A DNA stretch of 64,000 nucleotides from JASLEW01 sp035544895. GTDB lineage: Bacteria > Acidobacteriota > Thermoanaerobaculia > Multivoradales > UBA5704. Below are positions 57,041 through 64,000 of this stretch, piece by piece (the stretch's first letter is position 1; every line of letters starts with the position of its first letter). The notes under the pieces were generated by a model. The model had not been told where the DNA came from. It saw only the letters and a list, made by a program, of their open reading frames with translations, and did no database searches. Location of the stretch: NCBI GenBank assembly GCA_035544895.1, contig DASZZM010000004.1, positions 10,038 to 74,037 on the forward strand, read 5' to 3'. Both the position numbers and the translations under genes were made by a program.

Positions 57041-58718
57041 TGTAGGGCCGCATCATCTCGTTGTCCTCGTGCTCGAGGATGTGGCAGTGCCAGACATACT
57101 CCTGGATGCTCCCCGGGCGCAGCTCGACCCCGCGCGGCAGATCGAACTTCTGGATGATGCGCGTGACCCTGCCGATGCCTTTCGAGGGATCGCCGGGAAA
57201 GACCTTGACCACGTCCTTCCACGCCGGGCGTTCGTTGGCGGGCGCCGGCTCGGGCGGACCGATGAACTTGATCTTGCCCGTGGACTGGAACAGGGCGAGG
57301 TCGAAGGGCTGCCGGTCGATGATCTGGAAGCGCACCAGGTGGACGTGTTTGGGATGGCCGTCGGTCGTCGTGTTGTACATCTCCCAGATCTCGGTCGAGC
57401 CGGCGCGCGGGTTCTCGGTGACGGCCGAATTCCAGCGCAGGGGGCCGGCGTCGAGAGTGCCGAGCTGGCCGATGATCGGGTTGCCGGTCGTGGCGTCGTC
57501 GACTTCGCTCAACAGCAGCCGCCGCGTCTGCACCGCGTCCTCCGGCTCCAGCAGCTCGACTTCGGAGAGGTTGGCGGGCAGGGGCCGATCGGCATGGGTG
57601 AGCGGCAGCGTGACGCGGAACTGCATGAGGAACGGCACCACGCCGGGAGCGCCGCCGCCCGGGAAGGGCGCGGGGGCGTCGTTCATCAGGGTGAACCACT
57701 TGCCCTGCTTGCCCGTGAAATCGATCACCACGTCGAAGCGCTCGGCGGGAGCGATCAGCAGGTCGGGCAGCTCGACGGGCCGGGGCAGGAAGCCCTGATC
57801 GGTGCCGATCTGGTGGAAGGTCAGCGCCTCGCTCGCGTCCCGGCTGTTGACCAGGGTCAGATGGAGGAAGCGCGCGTTGCACGCGTCGAGCATGCGGAAG
57901 CGGTACTTGCGCGGCTCGACCTCGAGGAAGGGCCACACCTTGCCGTTGACCAGGCCGGTATCGCCGAAGAACTCCGGGATCCACACAGGAGGGGTCGGCG
58001 GGCTCACCGGCCCCTGCACCGGGTAGAGCAGGGAGCCGTCGGGATTGAAGTAGCGGTCCTGGAACATGAGCGGGATCTCGTACTTGCCCTTGGGCAGGGG
58101 CAGCTCGTCGTCCGCCTCGTCGCGCACGAAGTAGTTGCCCTGGAGCCCGGTCATGAAGTTGAGCCTGGTGTTGCCCAGCGCGTGGTCGTGATACCAGAGG
58201 TGCATGGCCGCCTGGTCGTTGAAATAGTGATAGACGCGGTGGACGAACTTCGGGCCGGTCTTGGCGAAGCCGTTGGTGAACCATGCCTCGGGATGCCCGT
58301 CGCTGTCGCCTAGCACCTTGGCGCCGTGCAGGTGGACGACGGTGCGCACCTGCGGCTGGCCGGGCTCGTCGCCGTGCAGGGTGGTGTCGATGGGCAGGAA
58401 GTGAGTGGAGGGCAGCTCGTTGAGCCACTGCACGTCGGTGGGCGAGCCGGTGCGCACCTCGAAGGTCGGGCCGATGTACTGGCCGTTGTATCCCCAGAGC
58501 CTGGTCGGCGGCAGGTCGCGGTGCAGCTTCTTGGTGAACTGCCGCATGTGGATGTCGTAGCGCGAGGCGGCGGGAAGAACGGGCGGAATCGGCAGGGGAT
58601 CGACGAAGGGGGTAAGGGTCGGCGAGGGCTGCGCAAGGACGTAGCCCTTGGGAAAGAACATGACCCCCGCGCCCGCCATCGCGCCGAGCCGCATGAAATC
58701 GCGCCGGTCCAGTTTCAT
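57027..58718 (-). CDS. Tat-exported multicopper oxidase (CotA/bilirubin-oxidase-like)
   Basis: A 563-residue oxidase. The N-terminus KLDRRDFMRLGAMAGAGVMFF is a twin-arginine signal. All four copper motifs are visible: VVHLHGAK (H-x-H), LWYHDHALG, HPKHVHLVRFQI, and the C-terminal HCHILEHEDNEMM (H-C-H-x-x-x-H-x-x-x-M, a type-1 site with Met). The three-cupredoxin layout and HGDEPGQPQVRTVVHLHG resemble CotA and bilirubin oxidases. It would oxidise metal ions or phenolics in the periplasm; a link to the cusCBA copper exporter 14 kb away is possible but not shown. GGAGGAG precedes the ATG. Confidence 0.92.
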   Translation of the reverse strand: MKLDRRDFMRLGAMAGAGVMFFPKGYVLAQPSPTLTPFVDPLPIPPVLPAASRYDIHMRQFTKKLHRDLPPTRLWGYNGQYIGPTFEVRTGSPTDVQWLNELPSTHFLPIDTTLHGDEPGQPQVRTVVHLHGAKVLGDSDGHPEAWFTNGFAKTGPKFVHRVYHYFNDQAAMHLWYHDHALGNTRLNFMTGLQGNYFVRDEADDELPLPKGKYEIPLMFQDRYFNPDGSLLYPVQGPVSPPTPPVWIPEFFGDTGLVNGKVWPFLEVEPRKYRFRMLDACNARFLHLTLVNSRDASEALTFHQIGTDQGFLPRPVELPDLLIAPAERFDVVIDFTGKQGKWFTLMNDAPAPFPGGGAPGVVPFLMQFRVTLPLTHADRPLPANLSEVELLEPEDAVQTRRLLLSEVDDATTGNPIIGQLGTLDAGPLRWNSAVTENPRAGSTEIWEMYNTTTDGHPKHVHLVRFQIIDRQPFDLALFQSTGKIKFIGPPEPAPANERPAWKDVVKVFPGDPSKGIGRVTRIIQKFDLPRGVELRPGSIQEYVWHCHILEHEDNEMMRPYNVIV

Positions 58719-58828
58719 GGTCTCCTCCTTTCGGTGAGTGGTATGGCTGCTCCCTCTCATCAATGAGCGAAGTGAGCGAGCTCGACCAACCCCGGTAGAC
58801 CGTGTTCACGATCCCGGGGGGTGCTTTC

Positions 58829-58853
58829 GCTCACCTTTCAATGAACGGTGAGC
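58829..58853. promoter_or_regulatory. Inverted repeat upstream of the multicopper oxidase gene
   Basis: GCTCACC (58829-58835) and GGTGAGC (58847-58853) are perfect arms around an 11-bp AT-rich centre, about 110 bp upstream of the oxidase start. A smaller dyad, CTCAT-ca-ATGAG (58756-58767), lies closer. Arm length and spacing suit a dimeric regulator. Confidence 0.45.
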
Positions 58854-58980
58854 TATTCTCTGGAATGCAGCGGAACGAAAGCTGCGAGGATGCTAAGCGT
58901 GCTCGATCGATCTTGTCAAGGTCGTTCTATCTGCTACTGGTGCCCTGCGATGTAGGGGTGGAGGCCTGCTCAAAGCATCA

Positions 58981-59085
58981 ATTGGATCGCCCCCCGCAAC
59001 CCCTCGATCCCCTTCCCTCCCCTCCGGGGGGGAAGGGGACGCCCCCTCCCTCTCGCGCACCAATGGGTGTCTTCTTAGCCCTGCT
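58981..59085 (+). repeat. Dispersed hairpin repeat, copy 2
   Basis: It matches the inverted copy at 60522-60623 almost throughout, including CCCCCCGCAACCCCTCGATC, a hairpin with arms CCCCTTCC and GGAAGGGG, and a tail ending in a TCTTCTT block. It lies at the 3' end of the isoprenoid-enzyme gene. Confidence 0.75.
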
Positions 59086-60376
59086 CGGCGAGCAGCCGAT
59101 CGAGCAGGGAGGTGGAAGTCCGCGCCCGCTGCCCGGCCTCCGCGGCGCGGTAGCGCAGCGCGGCGCGGCGGCGCAGCCGGCCCATGGCGCGCAGGGTAAA
59201 CGGCCATTGCCGCGCGAGCGCGCGGCGGAAGCGGCGGCTGAAGCGCCGCGGCTGCGCGGCGACGGCGCCGACCAGCAGCGTCCTGCAGTTGCGGCGGATG
59301 AGGTCCTTGCGGTCGGCGAGCTCGGGCCGGCCGGCGAGCTCTTCGTCGAGGACGCGATCGATGTAGCGCGCCAGGCGGGCCGTCATGGCGTCGAGCGGGC
59401 CGCGCCGCGCGGCGCGCGTGAACAGGGTCTGGTGCCCGGCGGCGAGGTCGCATTCGACGTCTTGGAGATCGTCGAGAAGCTGCAAGGAGACTCCGTAGCC
59501 GAAGGCGAACCGCTCCTCGGTCGGGCTTGCCCTCTCCGCCACCAGGTAGAGATCGGCGAGGACGGAGGTGCCGCCCTTCTCGCAGCTGATCTCGAGGATT
59601 TCCCGGTCGGTCAGCCAGGCGTCGTCGTGCTGGGTGAGGCTGCGCACCTGGCCGCCGTGGATGGCGAGCAAGCTCTCGTAGACCTCGGCGAAATCACCGC
59701 GCGGGAACTCGTCCTCGAATCGTTCGACCAGGCGAAAGACCGCCGCCTCGCGGTCGCCCGCCGGGCGCACCGGCAGCCCGGCCAGCCGCCGGCCGAAGCG
59801 CGCGTTGAAGGCGCGCTTGGCGCCGCGCTCCACCCCGGGGTCGTCGAGCAGGTTGTCGGTCAGCGGGTAGAGCATGCTGTAGGCAAAGAGGCCGGGATTC
59901 AGCGCCACCGGCAGTTCGAGCAGCATCTGCAGGCTGTTGCCGATCCAGACGTTCCGCATGGCCTGCCAGAGGCTGTCCAGGGCGAGCCCCGGATCGAAGG
60001 ACCGCGCCTCGCGGGCGAAGGAGACCGAGCTCTCGAAGAAGGCATCGGCGAAGACGAGGCGCCGGTATCCCGCGGGCCATCCCAGCCGAGAGTCGCCGAA
60101 AGCCTGCAAGCGTTCGCGCAGGGCCTCGCGCCAGGCGCGCCGCGCCTCCACCTCCTCCGGGGCGCGCTCGGCCTCGCGCGCGACCTGGTCGATCAACCGG
60201 GCGGCGGCGCGGGCGTTGGCGAAATGGCGCCGCGCTCCGACGGCAGGGCCGATGGCCGGCAGCCCGGCCGGGGTCTCCGCCCACAGCGCCGCGTGCTCGT
60301 CGCGCAAGGCCGTGACGCGGGCCTCGAATCCCTGTTGCGGCGCGGCGTTCAGCGGTTCGGCGGCCATCGAATGCAT
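59075..60376 (-). CDS. Class I isoprenoid-biosynthesis-type enzyme
   Basis: A 433-residue, almost entirely helical protein. YPLTDNLLDDPGV near residue 165 resembles the first aspartate-rich motif, and GYGVSLQLLDDLQDVECD near residue 290 the second (D-D-x-x-D), both on helices of the class I prenyl-diphosphate fold. The wider sequence (SSVSFAREARSFDPGLALDSLWQAMRNVW) does not match squalene synthase or known cyclases closely. It could be a terpene or prenyl transferase of unknown product. Start is ATG 60376 or 60367. The gene is bracketed by inverted copies of the hairpin repeat and stands between unrelated genes. Confidence 0.72.
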   Translation of the reverse strand: MHSMAAEPLNAAPQQGFEARVTALRDEHAALWAETPAGLPAIGPAVGARRHFANARAAARLIDQVAREAERAPEEVEARRAWREALRERLQAFGDSRLGWPAGYRRLVFADAFFESSVSFAREARSFDPGLALDSLWQAMRNVWIGNSLQMLLELPVALNPGLFAYSMLYPLTDNLLDDPGVERGAKRAFNARFGRRLAGLPVRPAGDREAAVFRLVERFEDEFPRGDFAEVYESLLAIHGGQVRSLTQHDDAWLTDREILEISCEKGGTSVLADLYLVAERASPTEERFAFGYGVSLQLLDDLQDVECDLAAGHQTLFTRAARRGPLDAMTARLARYIDRVLDEELAGRPELADRKDLIRRNCRTLLVGAVAAQPRRFSRRFRRALARQWPFTLRAMGRLRRRAALRYRAAEAGQRARTSTSLLDRLLAEQG

Positions 60377-60521
60377 CCCCCTGGGCAGCTCCTCTCCCTC
60401 CAGGACTACGAGAAGCCCGGAGCAAGGTTTCGCGCCGCGCGGGCGGCCGGCGGCGCGCCGCGCTCGTCGATCTCGGGCGGCGCGCGGCGGGGCTTCAGCC
60501 CGCCTGCTAGGCTCCCCCCGG

Positions 60522-60623
60522 TGAGGCCCAAGAAGAAACTCGTTAGTGCGAGAGGGGGTGGGGGCGTCCCCTTCCCCCCCGGAGGGGAGGGAAGGGGATC
60601 GAGGGGTTGCGGGGGGAGGTCCA
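60522..60623 (-). repeat. Dispersed hairpin repeat, copy 3 (inverted)
   Basis: The reverse complement of copy 2, with the same hairpin and flanking blocks. It lies between the isoprenoid-enzyme gene and the TPR membrane-protein gene, and its end supplies the GGGGGGAGGT ribosome site of the latter. Confidence 0.75.
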
Positions 60624-60625
60624 AA

Positions 60626-62386
60626 ATGCCCCGTGCGCCGAGGCGAAGGACGAGCCCGGCCACCCGCGGCGCGGCCGGGCCGCTGGCCCGGAGGCCATCC
60701 CGGAACGCCTGGTGGCTGCTCGCCGCCGCGCTCGCTCCCCTGCTCCTCTACTGGCCGGTGACGGGCTACGGGTTCATGCTCGACGACTTCGTACTCTTCC
60801 AGACGAGCCCGTCGCTCTCCGATCTCGGCAGCATTCCGCAGGGGTTTCTGACCGACGTCGGAGCGCTGCGCAAGGGCGCCGGCACCATCATCAGCAGCTA
60901 CTACCGACCCGTCTTCCTGGCGCTTTCGACGCTCTACTACAAGCTCGCCGGCGGCGATCCGTTCGGATGGCATCTCGCCTCTGCGGTGCTCGCCTCGCTG
61001 ATCGGCGCGCTGGCGTGCGGCCTGCTGCTGCGGCTCGGCTTGCCGCCGCCGCTCGCCCTCCTCGCGGCAATCGTTTTTTCTTTTCACCCGGCGCACGTCA
61101 GCTCGATCGCCTGGGCCTCCGGCCTGCAGGAGCTGCTCGCGGCTCTCTTCGTGTTCATCGCCCTGCACGCCATCCTCTGGCGGGAGGACGAGGACCGCGG
61201 CCTGCTCCCTCTCGGACTGGGAGCCCTCGCCTACGGCCTGGCGCTCCTGTCGAAAGAGGTCGCGATCGCACTGCTGCCGTTCGTCGCCGTCTGGGCGGCC
61301 AGCGTCGCGCAGAACGATCCCCGGCTGGCGCGGCGGCTGTGGCGGGCCGCCGGCGTCCTCGGAGCCGTGACGCTCGCCTATCTGGCCGTTCGCCTCGCGG
61401 TCCTGGGCGGGCTGGCGGTGCCGTCGCCGAGCGCTCCGAGCCTCCGAGCTTCGCTCCCCGCGGTGCCCGTCGCGCTGGCCACCTATCTGCGCCTGCTGCT
61501 CTGGCCGGCCGGGTTCGCCATCTTCCGTCCCGAACGGCCGGACGTCGCGCCCTTGGCGGCGCCGGTGCTGGTCGCCGTGTCCGTCCTGGTCTGCGCCGCC
61601 CTGCTCGCCGGCTGGGCCGTGCGGCGGAGGCGGGAGATCCTTCTGCCCCTTGCCTGGGCGGCAGTCTGGCTGCTGCCGGTGCTCAACCTCTGGGTCCTCG
61701 ACCCGCAATGGATGGTGACCGACCGCTACTTGTTCCTGCCGTCGCTCGCCCTTCCATGGCTGCTCGCCCTCCTCCTGCCGCGGCGCCTGGCAATCTCTTT
61801 CCTCTGCGTCCTGGCGGTCTGCTTCGCCGGGCTCACCCTGCGCTACTCCGCGATCTTCAGGGACGAGCGCACCTTCCTGGCCGCGATGGAGAAGGCGGAG
61901 CCCACCAGCCCGATCGTCTTCGCCGAGAAGGGCCGGCTGCTCGTCCGGGACGGCAAGCTCGGCGCGGCGCGCGCCGCCCTGTCCAGGGCCGTCGAGCTCG
62001 ATCCCATCGCGCCCGGGGCACTGACCGCGCTGGGAGACCTGGAGCTCCAGCGCGGAGACCTCGAGGCGGCGGAGAGCCATTACCGGCGGGCGCTCGTGGT
62101 GAGACCCTATGGGAGCCGCACCTTCAAGCTCCTGGCGCTGGCCGCGGCGCGCGCCGGGCGGCGCGACAAGGCCTCCTCACTGATCGACGAGTCGGCGCGA
62201 CGCTGGCCGGATGACTTCCAGGTGCAGCTCCTGCACGCCCTCTTCCTTGCCACCGCCGGCCAGCGCGAAAAGGCAGAAGCCGCCTTCGCCGCGGCCCGGC
62301 GTCTCCGCCCCCGCGATCCCGCGCTGGAAGGAGGCCTCGACGCGGCCATCGCGCGCCTCCGGCCCACCGTGCTGGCCGGGGACTAG
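60626..62386 (+). CDS. Multi-spanning membrane protein with C-terminal TPRs (GT-C/TMTC-like)
   Basis: A 586-residue protein. Residues about 28-415 contain some ten membrane helices; the first extracytoplasmic loop has FMLDDFVLFQ, with the D-D pair expected in GT-C dolichyl- or undecaprenyl-phosphate-sugar transferases such as TMTC-like mannosyltransferases. YYRPVFLALSTLYYKLAGGDPFGWHLASAVL follows, typical of that group. Residues about 425-580 are tetratricopeptide repeats (AEKGRLLVRDGKLGAARAALSRAVELDP, ALGDLELQRGDLEAAESHYRRAL). It probably glycosylates exported proteins or lipids. ATG 60626 is chosen for its strong ribosome site, which lies in the repeat. Confidence 0.82.
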   Translation: MPRAPRRRTSPATRGAAGPLARRPSRNAWWLLAAALAPLLLYWPVTGYGFMLDDFVLFQTSPSLSDLGSIPQGFLTDVGALRKGAGTIISSYYRPVFLALSTLYYKLAGGDPFGWHLASAVLASLIGALACGLLLRLGLPPPLALLAAIVFSFHPAHVSSIAWASGLQELLAALFVFIALHAILWREDEDRGLLPLGLGALAYGLALLSKEVAIALLPFVAVWAASVAQNDPRLARRLWRAAGVLGAVTLAYLAVRLAVLGGLAVPSPSAPSLRASLPAVPVALATYLRLLLWPAGFAIFRPERPDVAPLAAPVLVAVSVLVCAALLAGWAVRRRREILLPLAWAAVWLLPVLNLWVLDPQWMVTDRYLFLPSLALPWLLALLLPRRLAISFLCVLAVCFAGLTLRYSAIFRDERTFLAAMEKAEPTSPIVFAEKGRLLVRDGKLGAARAALSRAVELDPIAPGALTALGDLELQRGDLEAAESHYRRALVVRPYGSRTFKLLALAAARAGRRDKASSLIDESARRWPDDFQVQLLHALFLATAGQREKAEAAFAAARRLRPRDPALEGGLDAAIARLRPTVLAGD

Positions 62387-62613
62387 CCCGCATTTCTCAA
62401 GCCCGGGCCGATTTTGGCTGAGCGGTGGCGAGCTGCCGATGAGACGCGGCCGTCAAGGCGAGAAACCCGACTCCGTGGGGGAAATGAGAGCAGCCGCTGA
62501 CGGTAACCGAGCGCAAGTTGGTCGCGGCTCCGCCGGCGTGGGCGTCTGGCGTCGCTGGCAAGAGACACCACTCCCTGGCGGTGGTGAGGCAAGCGCGCTT
62601 TGGGCGGGGACGA
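62387..62613. other. Gene-free stretch at the IS end
   Basis: About 225 bp between the TPR membrane protein and the transposase gene, with no credible frame. The IS right end should lie here, but its terminal inverted repeat cannot be confirmed because the other end is outside the window. Confidence 0.45.
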
Positions 62614-64000
62614 TCAGCCAGCCGCGGTGGGTCCGGCTCGCAGTTGTTGGGTGATCTGCGTGAAGAGCGCAACGTAGGGGTAGGAGCTGGCCAAGCAGAC
62701 CCGGATGCGGCGGACGCTCACGTGGATTTGCGCACCGATTTTGAGCAGCTTGTTGCGGATCGTGTCACAGCGCGCGCGCGCCAGTTCGGTGCCTTGTAGA
62801 CCGAGTCGCCGCAGCTCATCGAGCAGCATGTAGGCCACCGAGGAAAACCACAGCCGAACCTGGTTGGTGCCCAGCCAATGCGACGAGGTGCGGTCGGCGA
62901 ACAAGCACAGCTGTTGCTCCTTGATGCGATTCTCCATCTCACCGCGGGCACAGTAGAGCTGTTCGTACAGCGCCGCTGCGGCCCATCGTTCGATGTCGAG
63001 CGAGGTCACCAGGAACCGGGGATTGGCGCCTCGCGGGAGATGCTCGGCCTTGCCGATGACGCGTCGCTGCCGAGACCAGCTCTTGCGGGTGCTATAGACG
63101 AAATCTCTGTATACGCGCTCGGCCTTGCCTGACGACTCCGAGAGCACGCGAGCCTGGGTCAACTCTCCGCCCAGAGCGCGCTGCAACCGGGCATTGCGAG
63201 CCAGGCCAAAGACATAGTCCACACCGTTTTGCTCACACCAGGCCATCAGCTCCTCGCGAGCAAACCCCGAGTCGCCACGCAGGATGATCTCCACCTCCGA
63301 CCAACGGCTGCGAATCTGATCGACCAGGCGTGTGACCTCGTCGACGGCGCCGGCCGAAGCATCAATGTCGGAGCGCCGCAGCCGAGCACACAGCAGGTGA
63401 CAGCCGCAGAAGATATAGAGCGGCAAGTAGCAGTACCCGCCGTAGTAGCCGTGGAAGAACCGGCCCTCTTGTTGCCCATGCAGAGGATCGTCGGTCGCGT
63501 CCAGGTCCAGGACAATCTGCTTCGGAGCCTGCTCATGAGCCGACAGAAAAACCTCGACCAAGAAGCGGTCCACGGCCTTGGGATCGACCGCGATCTTCCG
63601 ATACTTATCCTGAGTTACCGCACCCCATTCCAGCCGGTTCAAGGTGCTCTTGCCAGCCAGTGGCTTGCCACGGTCCTCCTCGTGGCGCCGGTCACTGCCG
63701 GTGGGATCTGCCTTGCCCACGATCGTCGCCAGCAAAGGATCCGTCCGCAGCTCGTCGTGGTCGTTGAGATCCTCGTAACCGAGTGCCAACCCCAACACTC
63801 GTTGGCGTACCAACTCCTCGACGCTGTGCTCGATCAACTCCGGGTTGCGCTGATCCCGGAAGCAGGCTGCAAACTGCCGCAGGATGCCCCGTCGTCGCTC
63901 CACCTCGCCCAGCAACAACAGACCGCCGTCCGAAGTCAGGGTCCCCCCGTTGAAGGAGGCCACCACCCGCCTCCGGCCCAACCCTTGAAACTCCAGCTGC
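62614..64000 (-). CDS. IS1380-family transposase (5' end beyond window)
   Basis: At least 460 residues of an IS1380-type DDE transposase. The frame remains open to the window edge and reads QLEFQGLGRRRVVASFNGGTLTSDGG, matching the usual N-terminus of the family, so only a few residues are missing. Catalytic motifs: first Asp in IVLDLDATDDPLHG, second in IILRGDSGFAREEL, and Glu in CARGEMENRIKE. GYYGGYCYLPLYIFCG is also characteristic. No frameshift or stop is seen, so the element may be active. It inserts in the same orientation as the isoprenoid-enzyme gene. Confidence 0.95.
   Translation of the reverse strand, partial: QLEFQGLGRRRVVASFNGGTLTSDGGLLLLGEVERRRGILRQFAACFRDQRNPELIEHSVEELVRQRVLGLALGYEDLNDHDELRTDPLLATIVGKADPTGSDRRHEEDRGKPLAGKSTLNRLEWGAVTQDKYRKIAVDPKAVDRFLVEVFLSAHEQAPKQIVLDLDATDDPLHGQQEGRFFHGYYGGYCYLPLYIFCGCHLLCARLRRSDIDASAGAVDEVTRLVDQIRSRWSEVEIILRGDSGFAREELMAWCEQNGVDYVFGLARNARLQRALGGELTQARVLSESSGKAERVYRDFVYSTRKSWSRQRRVIGKAEHLPRGANPRFLVTSLDIERWAAAALYEQLYCARGEMENRIKEQQLCLFADRTSSHWLGTNQVRLWFSSVAYMLLDELRRLGLQGTELARARCDTIRNKLLKIGAQIHVSVRRIRVCLASSYPYVALFTQITQQLRAGPTAAG

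Overview
The window is high-GC DNA from a Gram-negative bacterium: it holds an outer-membrane TolC-type channel, lipoproteins and a Tat-exported multicopper oxidase. The many toxin-antitoxin genes, a WD40-STAND NTPase and the TPR membrane protein would suit an environmental lineage such as Acidobacteriota. That assignment is inference; no rRNA or marker gene is present.

Layout. Positions 1-4024 carry two divergent OmpR-type response regulators, a PepSY protein, two truncated genes meeting at a scar, a RelB-like antitoxin with a wrecked toxin, and an intact vapBC pair. A secreted phosphoesterase (4182-5468) follows, then a decayed hicBA locus whose hicA is frameshifted.

Positions 6506-36763 are the centre of interest: an integrated element of about 30 kb in a tRNA-Tyr gene. 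A 55-bp direct repeat (the 3' half of the tRNA, anticodon to CCA) marks both ends, and a tyrosine recombinase lies beside the intact tRNA. The backbone has a run of inverted repeats resembling oriT, an RHH relaxosome protein, a MobF relaxase-helicase, a UPF0175/DUF3368 toxin-antitoxin pair, ParB, a primase-helicase with an 18-bp repeat array, a TubC_N-like protein, an excisionase-like protein, hicBA and the integrase. No type IV secretion genes are seen, so it looks mobilizable rather than self-transmissible. Left of the left repeat lies a fossil of a related element (hicB, broken hicA, a 28-bp integrase scrap, att), so elements have stacked at this tRNA.

The cargo is a nine-gene co-directional cluster (9358-24598) with mostly overlapping start and stop codons, plus a divergent membrane protein (7199-8956). 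Its core is a 1,645-residue protein with a tubulin/FtsZ-like GTPase module at the N-terminus and an Hsp70/actin-like ATPase module at the C-terminus. It is encoded with a vWA-like membrane protein, a MotA/ExbB/ZorA-like channel with a long helical tail, a MotB/ZorB-like OmpA protein, a 1,110-residue single-pass protein and a possible His/Cys (CHAT-like) protein. I read this as a candidate ion-driven-motor system related to the core of Zorya, probably defensive. The function is inferred only from domains and from its place on a mobile element.

Right of the tRNA the chromosome resumes. There is a CusCBA-type Cu(I)/Ag(I) exporter with the CusA methionine triad intact, a radical SAM/SPASM protein, and a surface-glycan group (DUF5054/GH38-like protein, three glycosyltransferases, a methyltransferase). 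Next comes an overlapping operon of a WD40-STAND NTPase, a sugar-type binding lipoprotein and a TIR-DUF4062-TIR protein. It is followed by a multicopper oxidase with an NTF2-like partner, a class I isoprenoid enzyme set between inverted copies of a hairpin repeat, a TPR membrane protein, and an IS1380-type transposase cut by the window end.
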